Under the pieces are notes generated by a model. That model did not search any database. It saw only the letters and a list, made by a program, of their open reading frames with translations, and had not been told where the DNA came from. Made by a program: the position numbers and the translations under genes. Positions 13,061-64,000 of a DNA stretch of 64,000 nt are shown in pieces (position 1 is the stretch's first letter; every line of letters starts with the position of its first letter). The DNA is from Lates calcarifer (Eukaryota > Chordata > Actinopteri > Centropomidae): positions 22,168,699 through 22,232,698 of the forward strand of contig NC_066849.1 of the NCBI RefSeq assembly GCF_001640805.2, read 5' to 3'.

Positions 13061-13077
13061 TTGTTGCCGGGCAACAA
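13061..13077. promoter_or_regulatory. Palindromic RFX X-box-like site
   Basis: GTTGCC-G-GGCAAC at 13063-13075 fits the X-box rule GTNRCC N(0-3) RGYAAC exactly, and the palindrome extends to 17 bp. RFX factors bind such sites (family knowledge). Occupancy is unknown. Confidence 0.45.
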
Positions 13078-15361
13078 ATGCAATTCTGGTCACCGCGGCG
13101 GAGCAGAGTTTTGTCGAAAAGTGGAAACTGAAATGTTTTGGAGGTTTAAAATAGTCACGGACCTCTCAATGTCACAACTTTCATAAATAAAAGACTTTGG
13201 GGTGTCCCAGCAGTGGAGATCAGCGGTGCGAGACAAACACAAACACATCGTTCTGCAGGACACATCGTGTTGAAAGCAAACAACTAAACACTGTCACTTC
13301 TGTCATTGTGAGCACAGCTCGCAGCGGATGACAAATAAAATCATGACATCCAATCAGCGCTACAGACCGGTAATCCTCAGGATGCGGGTGCACACGCATG
13401 ACCAGCGGTTTGGGCTGTTGTTTCACAGCTGGTAATTTGCTCAGCGCTGAGATAAAAGAGATCTCCCAGAGCTTCTCCACCAGTGTGCCCCACAGAGAGA
13501 TCAGGCCTCCATGATATATTCTGTGAAGACTAGTGAGTCAAACATCTCATTTATGTATCAAAACATGATAAACAACCCAACAATTTCCTTCTTGACCCAC
13601 AGCATTTTGTTTTACTATCTTTCCATGTTATATCTTTGCTCTGACATGTCTGAGGAATCAATCTTTGTTGGCTGTAAATGTGTTTTGCGTGAGGCGCGAC
13701 AATGAAAAGGTTGCCATCCACAGATGAGAATGTGTATAGGTCACTTCATGTCATTTCATCTGCAAACTGACAAAACAGTATTAATCAGTGATGTCAGTTG
13801 GGAAATGTGACTGTCAAAACAGACTCTGACAACAATGACATGTCCGGCAGCCACTGAATCAAAAAAAATAAATAAAAATAATAATAATACAAAGGACCCT
13901 GCCTGACTGCCTGTCTGCTGCAGAGTGATGATTACCATCTGGACGGCAGCCATACAGTTCTGACAGAAATGAGATTTGTTTCGTGTGTGTGGACAGACCA
14001 CGAGCATTGGATTTCTGGTTTGCTCATGTGCTGCATTAATGCTCGACTGGCAGTCAGCTTTAGGGTTTGCAGCCAAATCACAAGAACGTTGGATGAGAAT
14101 ACCTTTTTGTGTCTTTTGAGATTCCCTGGCCACTGTGGTGCGTTTCACAACAGGTGCGTCTCAGCAGCTGGTAATGACTCAATATCCACAGTCTCTTAAG
14201 CTGTTCCTCCTCCAAATGTGCCGTTGCCTTCCTTCCTAGCTTGGGAAGTAAGCTGTTGCACTGCTATGGTAAAATATTTCTTTATCTGATTTTGTTGCTG
14301 TTTTCTGATCCATAATTGGCTTTACTCAGAGGGCATTAGTGCTGATTGTAAAACATCATCCACTATGAGTTCCCTCTGAATTAAGTATTTTAACTAGGAC
14401 AGGCCTCGCTGGCTCTCTGCATGGGAAGAGTTCATCTTTTCATGGCTGGATGGAAAACACAAAAAATAACACTATGAAACTTATCTTCTTTTTTTTTTTT
14501 TTTTGTCCGCAGTCCACAGCACTTCAAAGTTTGCTCCAGCGATGAGTCAGGCAGAGGAAGATAATCATAGAGAACTCACAAATACTCCAGTGACAATTAA
14601 CTGTCCGATGCTGTTGTCAAAGCAAATGAGCGTATAGGAAATAAATATCCTATGTTATAATATGTACAGACTCTTCAATATGAAGATAGATTCAAAAACG
14701 TGACATTTAACTGTTGGCTCTTGTCTGGATTCAAATAGTGGCAATTTTCAACAAAACACATTGGCCCTGCTGTGGGTCCTGTGTGGTGTCAAGAAACACT
14801 GCCTTGCAGACTGTTTGTCAGGCTTTTGTGTCCCGTCATATAAATGTCTGCTCACCCAGACTTCACAGTAGTATCTTTGCGTGATTTATCTTTACATAAA
14901 AACCAGGCCATGTCGTCCTTGAATCAAACAGTCAAGTTGGGATGAACTGGTCTGACTTCCATCACTGAAATCTGCAGTTATCTTGCAGATTTTGCGAAAG
15001 AGGGGATGGGAATTTATGACTGTAGCCCCCTAACACAGTAAGGTCCAGATACCCAGATACTTTTTTTTTTGGTTCTCAGTCACTGGCTCTTGCACAGCCC
15101 AGTGGATTTAACTTTAAAATTTTGGAAGCCAAATGGTATGGGAGAAGTATGTCCAATGACTAAAGGAGAGATCTGGCCATGCAGACACACAAATGGCCAC
15201 AGTTTGGCCATTGTTTAAAAACATGTAAAATGGTTGAGATCTCCAGGAGCAGCAAACTGAAGTGTAAGAGGGTAAAACAAGAAGTGTAAAGATGACAGCC
15301 TGCTCCTTCACAGACTGTACACTGGTCAAAATATTTCATACTGCATCACCCCTCTGTGTGG

Positions 15362-63227
<47,866 letters not shown>

Positions 63228-64000
63228 CTGTCAGACAAAAAGAGGGACAGACAGGGAGAGAGAGGTGGAAAGAGGGGAGAGGACAGGTATGAGTTTAATT
63301 AATAGTCAGCTCAGACACCAACTTTAGCACTGCACAGTGATGCATGTCATTCATATTCATAAAATCCCACTTTACACCTTTCTGCAACACTTCTTTCTTT
63401 CATTCTTTCCTATACCCTATGATAACAGAGATACGTAGCCACAAATAAACCAGGCCTCTGGTTAGCCTGGTCCAGCCTATGAACTGTACCACTGTCATTC
63501 AGTGTCATCTGTGATTGACCACATCATATACTAAGGTGTATAATGAAATAGTATATTGAAACACCTGGTCTAAAGAGGCGGTGACTGCTTATCTAATACT
63601 TTAAAAATAAGATTGCAATAAGATTGCCGAAGACATGTTCTTTCTTTTTCGGCCATGGCTGCCTCTCCTCAACTTCATGTACCTATGCTAAAGCCAAAGT
63701 TTAAAAACTTTGTACTAGTCCACTGAACATAAGCTGAACGACCAAAATGTTGAAGTAAAAGAGCATTAGCTGGATTACTGACCGTAATATAGCCAATATG
63801 GCAACCTGTACCATGACATTTTGTCAATCATTAGACATTAACCCTTCATATTAATGAGTACATAGGCCATTGTACACAATATTGTAAATTAATGAGTGGG
63901 GCTGCTTGTCAATGCTATCTGGCAATATTTTTATATGACTTTTGCATAAGTACTGCAATCAGTTGGGGGTTTAACCTAATGGATTTGCAGAAAACAGATA
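63228..64000 (-). other. Part of ephb1 intron 1
   Basis: No signal-peptide exon was found on the minus strand here, so exon 1 lies further upstream. No other element recognised. Confidence 0.6.

Larger units (their letters stand above)
8561..15361 (-). other. ephb1 3' UTR and/or downstream flank, extent undetermined
   Basis: No coding exon was recognised between the ephb1 stop and the Tc1 fossil. Candidate polyadenylation hexamers (AATAAA on the minus strand) occur at 12930-12935, 10347-10352, 9368-9373 and 8744-8749; I see no way to choose among them from sequence alone. Contained items listed separately: the X-box palindrome, the 19-bp hairpin, the direct duplication, a dispersed repeat and a poly-C/CA tract. 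Confidence 0.4.

Noticed and set aside
13756..14148. Minus-strand ORF of 130 codons downstream of ephb1
   Set aside because: No recognisable domain, no splice context or conserved motif; length is within chance for this amount of sequence.
63228..64000. ephb1 exon 1 near the ATG on the minus strand at about 63655
   Set aside because: No hydrophobic signal peptide and no donor giving the needed phase 1 (G|AG) junction.

Overview
This window is animal nuclear DNA. It is AT-rich, has GT-AG introns and abundant CA/GT microsatellites, and carries repeat families typical of ray-finned fish (Tc1-like and hAT fossils, an RTE/Rex3-like LINE 3' end, tRNA-type SINE and MITE-like fragments). The repeat mix suggests a spiny-rayed (percomorph-type) teleost; that placement is inference. 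No prokaryotic feature, CRISPR array, rRNA or convincing tRNA gene was seen.

One protein-coding gene fills most of the window. It is the teleost orthologue of EPHB1, an Eph-family receptor tyrosine kinase, read on the minus strand from 63227 down to a TAA stop at 15364-15362. I resolved 19 coding segments with canonical splice sites and consistent phases. In order they encode the mature N-terminus, the ephrin-binding domain (three exons), the Cys-rich/EGF-like region, two fibronectin III repeats (the first split over two exons), the transmembrane helix, the juxtamembrane region, the kinase ([15 protein letters not shown]) and a SAM domain with a TESV C-terminus. Together they give about 996 residues. 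Exon 1 (signal peptide) and the promoter lie beyond base 64000.

Layout: 1-8560 is gene-free flank holding a decayed hAT/ZBED-like transposon, a SINE-like fragment and a decayed Tc1-like transposase. 8561-15361 lies downstream of the stop and is 3' UTR and/or flank of unknown extent; it contains a perfect 19-bp hairpin, a palindromic RFX X-box and an old ~190-bp direct duplication. 15362-63227 is ephb1 with its introns. 63228-64000 is part of intron 1.

Points worth attention: (i) four introns interrupt what I recall as single exons in mammalian EPHB1 (two in the ligand-binding exon, one in FN3-1, one in the kinase); (ii) a 60-76 bp tandem repeat has copied the splice-acceptor end of the catalytic-loop exon into the intron just upstream; (iii) the transmembrane exon sits between complementary (UG)n and (AC)n tracts, and skipping it would create a stop four codons later, predicting a soluble ectodomain; (iv) two single-base insertions break the frame of the ligand-binding exon in this assembly; (v) the juxtamembrane exon is about 25 residues longer than the mammalian form. 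I did not find a wholly new gene system. The novelty is in gene architecture and splice-site repeats.
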